Below the pieces are notes generated by a model, which saw nothing but the letters and a program-made list of their open reading frames with translations, made no database searches and was not told the DNA's origin. This document shows, piece by piece, positions 9,436-17,572 of a DNA stretch of 41,175 nt. The number at the start of each line of letters is the position of its first letter. Within the stretch, counting starts at the first letter, position 1. The translations under genes and the position numbers were made by a program. Source of the stretch: Bacillota bacterium (GTDB lineage: Bacteria > Bacillota > Clostridia > Oscillospirales > Oscillospiraceae); the NCBI GenBank assembly GCA_022784505.1, contig JALFUQ010000021.1, forward strand, positions 1 through 41,175, written 5' to 3'.

Positions 9436-10305
9436 ATGATTAAAAATAAGAAAATCAAAGCTATCACGATCAAGTATCTGATGATAATCGTCGGCTCAGC
9501 ACTGTTTGCGGCGGGCTTCCAGTTCTTCCTGTACCCGAACTCGATAATCGTCGGCGGTGTCAGCGGTATCGCAATGATCATCAATTTGTTGACCAAGCTC
9601 CCCGTCGGTCTGCTCACCATCGTGCTCAATATCCCGCTGTTTATCATAGCGTGGCGCTATTTCGGCACGGACTTTATCGTCGGCTCGCTCGTCGGCATGC
9701 TGCTCTCGTCTGTGTTCGTCGACCTTTTTGCACTGCTTTCGATATCGCCGACAAACGATATGCTGCTTGCCTGTATAATCGGTGGCGCTGTCAAGGGCCT
9801 CGGCCTCGGCATCGTTTACTATGCCGGTGCTACCACGGGCGGCACGGATATTATCGCAAAGTTTATAAGGCTCAAGTTCCCGTACCTCAACTTCGGTACT
9901 GTTGTCCTCATAACCGACTGCTTTATAATCGTCGCATTTGCGGCTATCTTCAACAAAGTTGAGTCTGCAATGTACGCCGTCATTACAATGTTTGTCGTGT
10001 CCAAGGTCGTTGACCTTGTGCTGTACGGCATCGACAACTCCAGTGTGTGCTACATCATCAGCGAAAAGAGCGATCAGCTCGTGACCGATATCACCGACCG
10101 CCTGCACCGCGGTGTCACCATCCTTGAGGGAGAGGGCGCATATTCGCATAAGAATAAGCAGGTGCTGCTGTGCGTTGTCAAGCGCACGCAGATAGCCGAT
10201 ATCAGGAAGATGATAAAGAGTATCGACGAAAACGCATTCTTCATCATCACCGATGCCAAGAATGTTTTCGGCAAGGGCTTTGGGGATATTGCAGATTTCA
10301 AATGA
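9436..10305 (+). CDS. YitT family membrane protein (DUF161/DUF2179)
   Basis: GGVSGIAMIINLLTKLPVGLLTIVLNIPLFI; YYAGATTGGTDIIAKFI; C-terminal DUF2179 GVTILEGEGAYSHKNKQVLLCVV. Confidence 0.9.
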   Translation: MIKNKKIKAITIKYLMIIVGSALFAAGFQFFLYPNSIIVGGVSGIAMIINLLTKLPVGLLTIVLNIPLFIIAWRYFGTDFIVGSLVGMLLSSVFVDLFALLSISPTNDMLLACIIGGAVKGLGLGIVYYAGATTGGTDIIAKFIRLKFPYLNFGTVVLITDCFIIVAFAAIFNKVESAMYAVITMFVVSKVVDLVLYGIDNSSVCYIISEKSDQLVTDITDRLHRGVTILEGEGAYSHKNKQVLLCVVKRTQIADIRKMIKSIDENAFFIITDAKNVFGKGFGDIADFK

Positions 10306-10331
10306 ATTTGGCCGGAATATGAAAGTTTTGC

Positions 10332-10359
10332 TTGACAAATTTGATTTGTGTGGTAAAAT
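10332..10359 (+). promoter_or_regulatory. Promoter of tRNA-Gly
   Basis: TTGACA-N16-TAAAAT 16 nt upstream of the tRNA. Confidence 0.6.
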
Positions 10360-10375
10360 AATTAGTGTTCCGTGT

Positions 10376-10451
10376 GCGGGCATAGCTCATCCGGTAGAGC
10401 GCCACCTTGCCAAGGTGGAGGTAGCGAGTTCGAGTCTCGTTGCCCGCTCCA
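10376..10451 (+). tRNA. tRNA-Gly (anticodon GCC), CCA encoded
   Basis: Acceptor GCGGGCA/TGCCCGC; anticodon stem CCACC-TTGCCAA-GGTGG; T-loop TTCGAGT; TCCA 3' end. Confidence 0.95.
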
Positions 10452-10486
10452 AAAAAAGCAGGCATCTTGTGATGCTTGCTTTTTTT
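10452..10486 (+). terminator. Intrinsic terminator of tRNA-Gly
   Basis: AAAAAAGCAGGCATC-TTGT-GATGCTTGCTTTTTT. Confidence 0.8.
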
Positions 10487-10530
10487 ACTTTTATCTATGC
10501 TACAATGTACGAAAAGGAGGAATGTAGACA

Positions 10531-11466
10531 ATGGAAAACGACAAATGGTATACAAAGCTTCTTGCGGCATTGTTGCTCATCCTGCTTTCTCCTTTGATTT
10601 TGCTGTTCCTTGCGGGCGCGTGCATTGATATTCTTTTTCGGCGTCCAAGGGAGAAAAAGGAATACGAAAACTCGCCGTACTATAAGCAGTTTAAACAAAA
10701 GTTTCATCTCGGCATTGTTGATCTCGCCGAATACCGCGTTTACAACTCGGTCACTCGCCGCAGCCTGCCGATAGAGTATAAGTGCGTATCTGACGATTTA
10801 GATTATTTCGTTTACAATGACACGCTTTTTCTGCTTTCCTATTATGACCAGCTAGAATGGGATGATGAAAATAAAAAGTGGCTTATCGCTTACGACGGAG
10901 ACTTGTTTGACTTTGAAGATGGGTTTTCTAAAGTGAAGGAGCAACTCCAATATACCGGTGACATGCCGGTAAAACTGTTCATTGAAAGACAAATGATCGA
11001 TGTAGATGACCTGACCGCCACACCGCTGCCGGACGACGTCTATGTTACATGGAGCTATGACGACGCTTTAGAATATGACGATAATCCGTTCATGAAAAAG
11101 CTGCCGACGACAACGGGCGAGCTGTTTGATAAAATGCTCAAAATTCCCGACCTGTGCGGCGAGCTTGAGCTTGACGGCGACATTATTAAGTGGCGGCTGT
11201 ACGACGGCTATTTGGTGGAGCTGTCGCTTGACGGGAGCGACGGCTATGTAAGCATAGATAAGAAGATAAACATTATACACTGGATCCCATTGCAATTTGA
11301 GCTGTGCGACGCTGTGCTAAAAATGGGTGCACGGGGCAATGTGCTCGTCATCCGCTCAGGGCTGTTTTCATCAAAGACCCTATACTGCGGCAAAAAGGCC
11401 GACTGTCCATATACACCCGAGCAAAAGCCGCTTCTCGGTAAGCTGTATTTCTTGGAGACGGTCTGA
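10531..11466 (+). CDS. Hypothetical protein with N-terminal membrane anchor
   Basis: AAAGGAGG SD at correct spacing; TM KLLAALLLILLSPLILLFLAGACIDILF followed by an acidic soluble domain; no family recognised. Confidence 0.7.
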   Translation: MENDKWYTKLLAALLLILLSPLILLFLAGACIDILFRRPREKKEYENSPYYKQFKQKFHLGIVDLAEYRVYNSVTRRSLPIEYKCVSDDLDYFVYNDTLFLLSYYDQLEWDDENKKWLIAYDGDLFDFEDGFSKVKEQLQYTGDMPVKLFIERQMIDVDDLTATPLPDDVYVTWSYDDALEYDDNPFMKKLPTTTGELFDKMLKIPDLCGELELDGDIIKWRLYDGYLVELSLDGSDGYVSIDKKINIIHWIPLQFELCDAVLKMGARGNVLVIRSGLFSSKTLYCGKKADCPYTPEQKPLLGKLYFLETV

Positions 11467-11490
11467 CCGTTGCTTTTCAAGATCATATAG

Positions 11491-11898
11491 ACATCTCTTT
11501 GCCGATATGACAGCTTAGCGGTTAACTGCATAGTCAAGAACAAGACCGGCGAGGTCAGCTCATGTGACGTGCCGTACAGCGATGATCTGCGGCAGTTCGA
11601 GCGTGATTATCTCCGCTTGACAACACAGGTTGCCGAAAGCTGCAAAAATCACGATATACATGACAAAATGGCCATCGGCACATCCGCTGTCGTTGACACA
11701 GAGCTTGAATCCGCCGTGGGAATGTACAGCGGAATTTTCAACAATCCCTTTATCATCTGGGGCAGATACCGCAGCAGACTTTTAAAAACAACGCTCACGG
11801 TCTCGTTCCAGTTCCACCACACGCAAATGGACGGTGCTCACGCAGACCATTTTCTTTCTCTTCTTCAAAAATGCATCAAAACAGCCGACCTATCATAG
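11491..11898 (+). pseudogene. Chloramphenicol acetyltransferase-like (CatA superfamily) remnant, 5' half missing
   Basis: Frame after TAG 11488: TSLCRYDSLAVNCIVKNKTGEVSSCDVPYSDDLRQFERDY...NPFIIWGRY...LTVSFQFHHTQMDGAHADHFLSLLQ, matching the C-terminal CAT motif (HHxxxDGxHxxxF); no N-terminal half upstream. Confidence 0.7.
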
Positions 11899-11910
11899 AC
11901 CGGCTGTTTT
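11878..11910. terminator. Hairpin terminator between CAT remnant and convergent SDR gene
   Basis: AAAACAGCCG ... CGGCTGTTTT. Confidence 0.7.
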
Positions 11911-11930
11911 GTAATATTAATATATATGAT

Positions 11931-12725
11931 TTATTTTGCGTATATCCTGCCGACGATCCAATTTGAAAGCCGGCGGGGCAGAAGCTTTGCGAGCATAGCT
12001 GCACCCTTGTAGGCAAATCCCAAGGCGACCAGCGGGCGGCTGCACTTTTTAAGCGCATACTTTGCAACGAACCTTCCGGCGTATTCCGAGGTCATGCCCG
12101 TACGCTCGTCATGCTCCATGACGGCGACCGAGCGCTCGATGCGTCCGGCGTAAACATCGTCGCCCTCCGATATTTTGTACCTTGCGGCGGTAAATCCCGA
12201 GGAAATGTCGCCGGGCATGATGGCGCATACGCTGATATTGAACGGCCGAACTTCGTTCTGAAGCGCAAGAACATATGAAATCACAGCCGATTTGCTCACG
12301 GAGTACCAAAGCTGAAAGGGGATGGGGACGATGCCCGCAATGGAGCTCATACACACAATCCTGCCGCCGCCCTGCGAGCGCATGACCGGCAGCACTGCAC
12401 GGGTGACATTGTCCATGCCGAATAGATTTAGCTCAAGCTGCGCATGGGAAGCGCCGCTTTCGGTGAGCTCGGCAGCACCGGATATACCGAAGCCGGCGTT
12501 GTTTACAAGAATGTCTATCCGACCTTCCTGCGCCGTCACGGTATTGATTGCAGCTTTGACCTGCTCTTCGTTTGTAATATCGGCGGTGATGTGCTTAATG
12601 CCGTCGGCCTTGACCTCGCGGCGTGAAAGCTCATAAACCGTGCAGCCTGCATCCCTTAGCGCCGCGGCGGTGCAGCGCCCTATGCCGCTGCTTCCTCCGG
12701 TCACAACAGCCACTCTGCTTGCCAT
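11931..12725 (-). CDS. Short-chain dehydrogenase/reductase (SDR) family oxidoreductase
   Basis: VAVVTGGSSGIGRCTA (Rossmann TGxxxGIG), NNAGFG, Y-x3-K motif WYSVSKSA. Confidence 0.9.
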   Translation of the reverse strand: MASRVAVVTGGSSGIGRCTAAALRDAGCTVYELSRREVKADGIKHITADITNEEQVKAAINTVTAQEGRIDILVNNAGFGISGAAELTESGASHAQLELNLFGMDNVTRAVLPVMRSQGGGRIVCMSSIAGIVPIPFQLWYSVSKSAVISYVLALQNEVRPFNISVCAIMPGDISSGFTAARYKISEGDDVYAGRIERSVAVMEHDERTGMTSEYAGRFVAKYALKKCSRPLVALGFAYKGAAMLAKLLPRRLSNWIVGRIYAK

Positions 12726-12767
12726 CACAAAGCCTCCCTTACTTAAAAAATTTTAAATAATGTAATC

Positions 12768-12796
12768 ATAATACTCGGCAGCCGAGCAATTGTCAA
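12768..12796 (-). promoter_or_regulatory. Consensus promoter of SDR gene with palindromic operator candidate
   Basis: Minus strand TTGACA-N17-TATTAT; spacer contains CTCGGCTGCCGAG, abutting the -10. Confidence 0.65.
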
Positions 12797-12856
12797 GTCA
12801 AGCCTTGTATTTATTTCTCTGACTGTCCGCTTTTTCAGCGTTACTCTCTATAAAAG

Positions 12857-12888
12857 AAAAATCCTGTCGAAAATACGACAGGATTTTT
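12857..12888 (-). terminator. Intrinsic terminator of tRNA-Pro
   Basis: AAAAATCCTGTCG ... CGACAGGATTTTT. Confidence 0.8.
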
Positions 12889-12892
12889 CTTC

Positions 12893-12968
12893 TGGTCGGA
12901 GTGGGGAGACTTGAACTCCCGGCCTCTTGGTCCCGAACCAAGCGCGCTACCAACTGCGCTACACCCCG
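12893..12968 (-). tRNA. tRNA-Pro (anticodon CGG), CCA encoded
   Basis: Minus strand CGGGGTGTAGCGCAGTTGGTAGCGCGCTTGGTTCGGGACCAAGAGGCCGGGAGTTCAAGTCTCCCCACTCCGACCA; loop TTCGGGA. Confidence 0.95.
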
Positions 12969-13069
12969 AAATCAGCTTTATTATTATAATAAGACAAACC
13001 GGAGTTGTCAAGAATTATTTACGAATTTGTCAGCCACGACCTAAATACAATTAGTTGAGGTGACAAGCC

Positions 13070-13873
13070 ATGAAGGATCTGAAGCTTTATATTTCGGCGG
13101 GCATATTCATAGCGCTGACGGCGATAAAAATGCTGTTTCCGTCTCTGTCTGATGAGATACGTGACGGCATCACAGATGTACTGCGTATGGAGGATGAGCA
13201 GACACAGGCGATAATCGCACTGGGCTCGGAGCTTACAAGGGAGGATATTATAAACGCCTTTGATTTCACAAAGGACTTCAAGCCCAAGCCTGCGAGTGCA
13301 GTTGTTGCCGCGACCCCCACACCGACCGCTGCACCTGCTCCGACCCCGAGCCCGACTCCAACTCCAACGCCTACCCCTACGCCCACGCCGAAGCCCACAA
13401 CGCCGCCAAAGGTTGCGGCGTTTTACGAATCGCAGAAGGCATTTTCAAGCTATGCCGTGCCGGCCAATGTGTCATATGACTATTGTGCACTTCCGTTTAA
13501 GTATACAAGCCCTGTTGAGGGCATGACTTCCTCCGGCTTCGGCTACCGCATGCATCCAATTCAAAACGAGGTCAAGTACCACTATGGCACGGACTTCGCG
13601 GCAAACACCGGCGAAACGGTGCACGCCTTTGCAGACGGCACGATATACGCTATCGGGGAGAACGACAGCTATGGCAAGTATGTCATCATAGACCATGCTG
13701 GCGGCTACCGCACGCTTTACGCCCATTGCAGCAAGCATTTGAAAGGCAGCGGCAAAGTCAAAAGGGGAGAGGCGATAGCCCTTGTGGGCGAGACGGGAGC
13801 TGCCACCGGACCGCACCTGCATTTTGAACTTATGAAAGGTCAAACCTACCTCAACCCCGAGTTTTACATATGA
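13070..13873 (+). CDS. M23 (LytM) peptidase-domain protein, SpoIVFA-like
   Basis: N-terminal hydrophobic segment; PT-rich linker; LytM motifs YHYGTDFAA and GPHLHFEL; 4-bp overlap with M50 protease. Confidence 0.8.
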   Translation: MKDLKLYISAGIFIALTAIKMLFPSLSDEIRDGITDVLRMEDEQTQAIIALGSELTREDIINAFDFTKDFKPKPASAVVAATPTPTAAPAPTPSPTPTPTPTPTPTPKPTTPPKVAAFYESQKAFSSYAVPANVSYDYCALPFKYTSPVEGMTSSGFGYRMHPIQNEVKYHYGTDFAANTGETVHAFADGTIYAIGENDSYGKYVIIDHAGGYRTLYAHCSKHLKGSGKVKRGEAIALVGETGAATGPHLHFELMKGQTYLNPEFYI

Positions 13874-14460
13874 AAAGGGTAGATATCAGCGCCGGAGCAA
13901 TACTTTTGCTCTCGGTCATTTACTTTTTCGGGGGCATGACGAGTCTCGTGGCGCTGACACTTGCAGTTTTAGTACATGAGCTTGGACATATCGCAGCGAT
14001 CGTACTATGCGGCGGCAGGGTGCACAGGCTTAAAGTGACGTTAAGTGGCCTTTGCATCAGCTGCTCCGGTGTGATGGGCACGGAGAAGTCTGTGATATGC
14101 CTCTGCGCCGGCCCGGCTTCAGGCTTCGCTCTTGCCTATGCCGCGTCATATCTCGGCAACCTGAGCCAAAACCTGCTGCTTATCAAAACTGCCGGGTTCA
14201 GCCTCGTTTTATCGGTGTACAACTCGCTACCCGCCTTGCCGCTTGACGGCGGGCGGGCGTTAGAGTGCCTCGCCGAAAGCCTTGGCGGCGTGGGCTTTGC
14301 AAATGCGCTTCTTGAGCTTACGGGCATGCTTATGGGTGCGGCGCTGCTGTTTTCTGGCGCGTATTTTATACGCCAATCCTTCGGTGCAGCTCTGCTTATT
14401 GCCGGAGTGTGGGTATTAACGGCGCAAACGGGTATTGTAAAAAACGGTTCAATGTTGTAA
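13870..14460 (+). CDS. M50 site-2 protease, SpoIVFB-like
   Basis: LVHELGHIAAIV (HExxH) and ALPLDGGRALE motifs; polytopic; coupled to SpoIVFA-like gene. Confidence 0.8.
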   Translation: MKRVDISAGAILLLSVIYFFGGMTSLVALTLAVLVHELGHIAAIVLCGGRVHRLKVTLSGLCISCSGVMGTEKSVICLCAGPASGFALAYAASYLGNLSQNLLLIKTAGFSLVLSVYNSLPALPLDGGRALECLAESLGGVGFANALLELTGMLMGAALLFSGAYFIRQSFGAALLIAGVWVLTAQTGIVKNGSML

Positions 14461-14492
14461 AATCATTAGGAAATTCATTTTGGAGATACAAC

Positions 14493-16328
14493 ATGGACAA
14501 AAAGCTTGAGCGCATACTGCCAAGAGTGCAGAAGCCTGCGCGCTACACCGGCGGCGAATATAATCAGATAATAAAGAACAAGGACGAGGTCGATGTCAGG
14601 GTCGCATTCTGCTTTCCCGATACCTACGAGATAGGCATGTCGAACCTCGGCATGGGCATACTCTATTCAACGATGAATGAGCTGCCATATGTCTGGTGCG
14701 AGCGCGTGTATGCGCCTTGGGGAGACATGTATGAGGAGATGAAAAAGGCCGATATCAAGCTCTATGCGCTTGAAAGCGGTGACCCCATTTCCGAGCATGA
14801 TGTGCTTGCCTTCTCCGTCGGCTACGAGATGGCATACACCACGGTGCTCGACATGATGGACATGGCGGGACTGCCTATCCACAGCGCCGACAGGAATGAG
14901 CTTCTGCCGCTTGTTCTAATTGGCGGCACGGCCGCATTAAACCCTGAGCCCATGGCTGATTTTGTGGACATTTTCCTTCTCGGCGAGGGGGAAGAGATGA
15001 ATAACGAGCTTTTGGCGCTCATCCACGAGGCGAAGCAAAATGGCTGGAGCAAGGCCAAGTTCCTTAAAAAAGCCTGCCAGATAGGCGGCGTTTATGTCCC
15101 GAGCCTTTATACGCCTGTTTATAACGACGATAACACGATAAATCACATTGAAGTCGCGGAGGGCGCACCTGAGCGCGTCACGAAGCGCATTATAGCTGAC
15201 CTTGACAAGGCGCATTTCCCGCTGCATCCCGTTGTTCCGTCGACCGAGGTCATCCACGACCGAGTTAATCTTGAGCTTTTCCGCGGCTGCGTGCGCGGTT
15301 GCCGTTTCTGTCAGGCGGGCCATGTTTACAGACCCATACGGGCAAAAAGCCCTGAGCTGCTTGTTGAGCAGGGCAAGGCACTTCTCAAAAATACCGGCTG
15401 TCAGGATATCACACTCCTGTCGCTCAGTTCAAGCGACTACAGGCATCTATCCTGCATCTGCGACGGCCTGCTTGAATACTGCGAGCCACGCAGCATAGGT
15501 CTGTCCTTGCCGTCACTGCGAGCGGACAACTTCTCTATCGAGATAATGCACAAGCTTCAGAAGACCCGCAAAAGCGGCCTGACATTTGCACCCGAGGCCG
15601 GAAGCCAGCGCCTGCGTGACGCGATAAATAAAAATGTCACAGAGGAGGATCTTTTAAACACCTGCCGCCTTGCATTTGAGGGCGGCTGGAACAATGTTAA
15701 GCTCTATTTCATGCTCGGTCTTCCCACCGAGACCGAGGAGGATATACTCGGCATAGCAGAGCTTGCAAACCAGGTCCTGCACACATGGCGGCTTTATGCC
15801 AAAAACAAAAACAGGGGAGTGCGCATAACCGTGTCGACCTCTTGCTTTGTCCCGAAGCCGCACAGCCCGTTCCAGTGGGAAAAGCAGAACACCATGGACG
15901 AGTATATCGCCAAGGTAAACCTCCTGCGTGAGAATATAAAGGCCAAAAATGTGGTCTATAACTGGCATGATCCGCAGACAAGCTATATCGAAGCGACCCT
16001 TTCACGTGGTGACCGCCGCATGGGCAAGGTAATCGAGAAAGTGTGGCGCAATGGCGGCAGACTCGAGGCGTGGACGGACTATTTCTCGTTTGACCGCTGG
16101 ATGCAGGCGTTTGACGATGCGAGCGTTGACCCGACGTTCTATGTGCACCGTGAGCGCGATAAGGACGAAATTATGCCCTGGGATGTTGTCGATGTCGGCG
16201 TGCGCAAAGAGCATTTATGGCACGAAAAGGAGCAGTGCTACCGCTCCGAGCTCTCGCCCGACTGCCGCAAGCAATGCTCTGCCTGCGGAGCTGCAAAGCT
16301 TTTGAAGGGAGGACGCTGTGATGGATAA
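14493..16328 (+). CDS. TIGR03960-family B12-binding-like radical SAM protein
   Basis: MDKKLERILPRVQKPARYTGGEYN..., RGCVRGCRFCQAGHVYRP (CxxxCxxC), FAPEAGSQRLRD; start set to ATG 14493. Confidence 0.9.
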   Translation: MDKKLERILPRVQKPARYTGGEYNQIIKNKDEVDVRVAFCFPDTYEIGMSNLGMGILYSTMNELPYVWCERVYAPWGDMYEEMKKADIKLYALESGDPISEHDVLAFSVGYEMAYTTVLDMMDMAGLPIHSADRNELLPLVLIGGTAALNPEPMADFVDIFLLGEGEEMNNELLALIHEAKQNGWSKAKFLKKACQIGGVYVPSLYTPVYNDDNTINHIEVAEGAPERVTKRIIADLDKAHFPLHPVVPSTEVIHDRVNLELFRGCVRGCRFCQAGHVYRPIRAKSPELLVEQGKALLKNTGCQDITLLSLSSSDYRHLSCICDGLLEYCEPRSIGLSLPSLRADNFSIEIMHKLQKTRKSGLTFAPEAGSQRLRDAINKNVTEEDLLNTCRLAFEGGWNNVKLYFMLGLPTETEEDILGIAELANQVLHTWRLYAKNKNRGVRITVSTSCFVPKPHSPFQWEKQNTMDEYIAKVNLLRENIKAKNVVYNWHDPQTSYIEATLSRGDRRMGKVIEKVWRNGGRLEAWTDYFSFDRWMQAFDDASVDPTFYVHRERDKDEIMPWDVVDVGVRKEHLWHEKEQCYRSELSPDCRKQCSACGAAKLLKGGRCDG

Positions 16329-16980
16329 GTACAGACTTCTGTTTTCCAAGACCGGCAGGGCGGTCTACATCTCGCATCTTGATCTCATGCGAACCCTCAC
16401 TAGAGCGTTCCTGCGCGGCGAGTGCCGATTAAAATACTCCGAGGGCTTTAACCCCCATCCGCAGATATCCATTGCGCTTCCGCTTTCCGTCGGCACTGAG
16501 AGCGTGTGCGAGATAATGGACTTTAAGCTTCTTGAGGACAGGCAGCCTCAGGATATACTTGACGCACTGTCAAAGCAGCTGCCCGAGGGGATAGAGGCTA
16601 TCGATGTGTACTCATCCGAACGCAAGGTCAAGCAGCTAAAGTGGCTCAAGATATCCGGCGTTTTTGAGTACGACGAGCGCAGCGCCGAGAAAATGTCGGC
16701 AAAGCTCGATAAGTTTTACGAACATGACAGCATTGTCATCACCAAAAAGACGAAGCGCGGCATGGGTCAGAGCGATATAAGACCCGCCATCAAGGAGATA
16801 TCTTTTAAAGCCGACGGCAGTGATGTACGCCTCAATGCAATCATCTCCGCGCAGGAGCCAACGCTCAACCCCGAGCTGCTCGCCGAGGCGACTAGGCAGC
16901 TTTGCCCAGATATAGCGCCAGACTTTGCGAAATTCCGCAGGCTTGAGGTATTTGACGAGAATATGAGCGTTTTCCGCTAA
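16321..16980 (+). CDS. TIGR03936-family radical SAM-associated protein (DUF2344)
   Basis: MDKYRLLFSKTGRAVYISHLDLMRTLTRAFLRGECRLKYSEGFNPHPQISIALPLSVG; GGGAGGA SD; overlaps upstream gene. Confidence 0.9.
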   Translation: MDKYRLLFSKTGRAVYISHLDLMRTLTRAFLRGECRLKYSEGFNPHPQISIALPLSVGTESVCEIMDFKLLEDRQPQDILDALSKQLPEGIEAIDVYSSERKVKQLKWLKISGVFEYDERSAEKMSAKLDKFYEHDSIVITKKTKRGMGQSDIRPAIKEISFKADGSDVRLNAIISAQEPTLNPELLAEATRQLCPDIAPDFAKFRRLEVFDENMSVFR

Positions 16981-16981
16981 A

Positions 16982-17004
16982 AAATGCTTGCAATACAAGC
17001 ATTT
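16982..17004 (+). terminator. Hairpin overlapping the rplS promoter; possible terminator of the upstream operon
   Basis: AAATGCTTG-CAATA-CAAGCATTT; short T-tract. Confidence 0.45.
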
Positions 17005-17016
17005 GTGTGATAATAT
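16988..17016 (+). promoter_or_regulatory. rplS promoter
   Basis: TTGCAA-N17-TAATAT. Confidence 0.6.
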
Positions 17017-17047
17017 ACTATGGCTTGTGCAGATTGTACGAGCTATC

Positions 17048-17100
17048 AAGCGGTCCTCTGCCGAGACCCAAAGGGAGTCCTCCGGCACGAACGCCTTAAG
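17048..17100 (+). promoter_or_regulatory. Candidate structured leader of rplS mRNA
   Basis: TGCCGAGACCC-AAA-GGGAGTCCTCCGGCA stem-loop enclosed by AAGCG/CGCCTT just upstream of the SD. Confidence 0.4.
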
Positions 17101-17118
17101 TAAAGGAAGGATTAGACT

Positions 17119-17460
17119 ATGGATCTGATCAAAGTTCTCAGCGAACAGTACATGAAGCCCGAACTGCCCGAACTGAATGTCGGCGACACCGTCCGCATCA
17201 CCGTTCGCGTAAAGGAAGGCAGCCGTGAGCGCAACCAGGCTTTCGAAGGCACTATCATTGCCAAGAAGCATGGCGGCATCAACGAGACCATCACCGTTCG
17301 TCGTATCTCCTACGGCGTAGGCTGTGAGAAGGTCTTCCCCGTACACTCTCCCTCCATCGTCTCCGTAGAGACAGTTCGCCGCGGTAAAGTCCGCAGAGCA
17401 AAGCTGTACTACCTGCGTGAGCGTGTTGGTAAGAGCGCAAAGGTCAAGGAGCGTCTGTAA
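17119..17460 (+). CDS. rplS: 50S ribosomal protein L19
   Basis: [37 protein letters not shown]...[28 protein letters not shown]. Confidence 0.97.
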   Translation: MDLIKVLSEQYMKPELPELNVGDTVRITVRVKEGSRERNQAFEGTIIAKKHGGINETITVRRISYGVGCEKVFPVHSPSIVSVETVRRGKVRRAKLYYLRERVGKSAKVKERL

Positions 17461-17481
17461 GCTCAAGACCCACAAATGGTC

Positions 17482-17509
17482 AAAAAAAGAGGCTACTGCC
17501 TCTTTTTTT
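17482..17509 (+). terminator. Intrinsic terminator after rplS
   Basis: AAAAAAAGAGGC-TACT-GCCTCTTTTTTT. Confidence 0.85.
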
Positions 17510-17510
17510 G

Positions 17511-17540
17511 TTGCCTAAATGCGGGAAGTGAGTGTATAAT
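17511..17540 (+). promoter_or_regulatory. lepB operon promoter
   Basis: TTGCCT-N18-TATAAT. Confidence 0.5.
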
Positions 17541-17572
17541 GGAGAGAAACAAATTTATCAGAGGTAATGCAA

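Noticed and set aside
9496-10383. 295-aa minus-strand ORF
   Set aside because: Antisense to the YitT-family gene; no plausible start context or motifs.
10298-10570. Minus-strand ORF containing GAGNETRTRYLHLGKVALYRMSYAR
   Set aside because: Antisense translation of the tRNA-Gly gene; a common annotation artefact.
13309-13410. Phase-variable simple sequence repeat in the PT linker
   Set aside because: DNA units are imperfect (mixed Pro/Thr codons), so slippage-prone tandem identity is limited.
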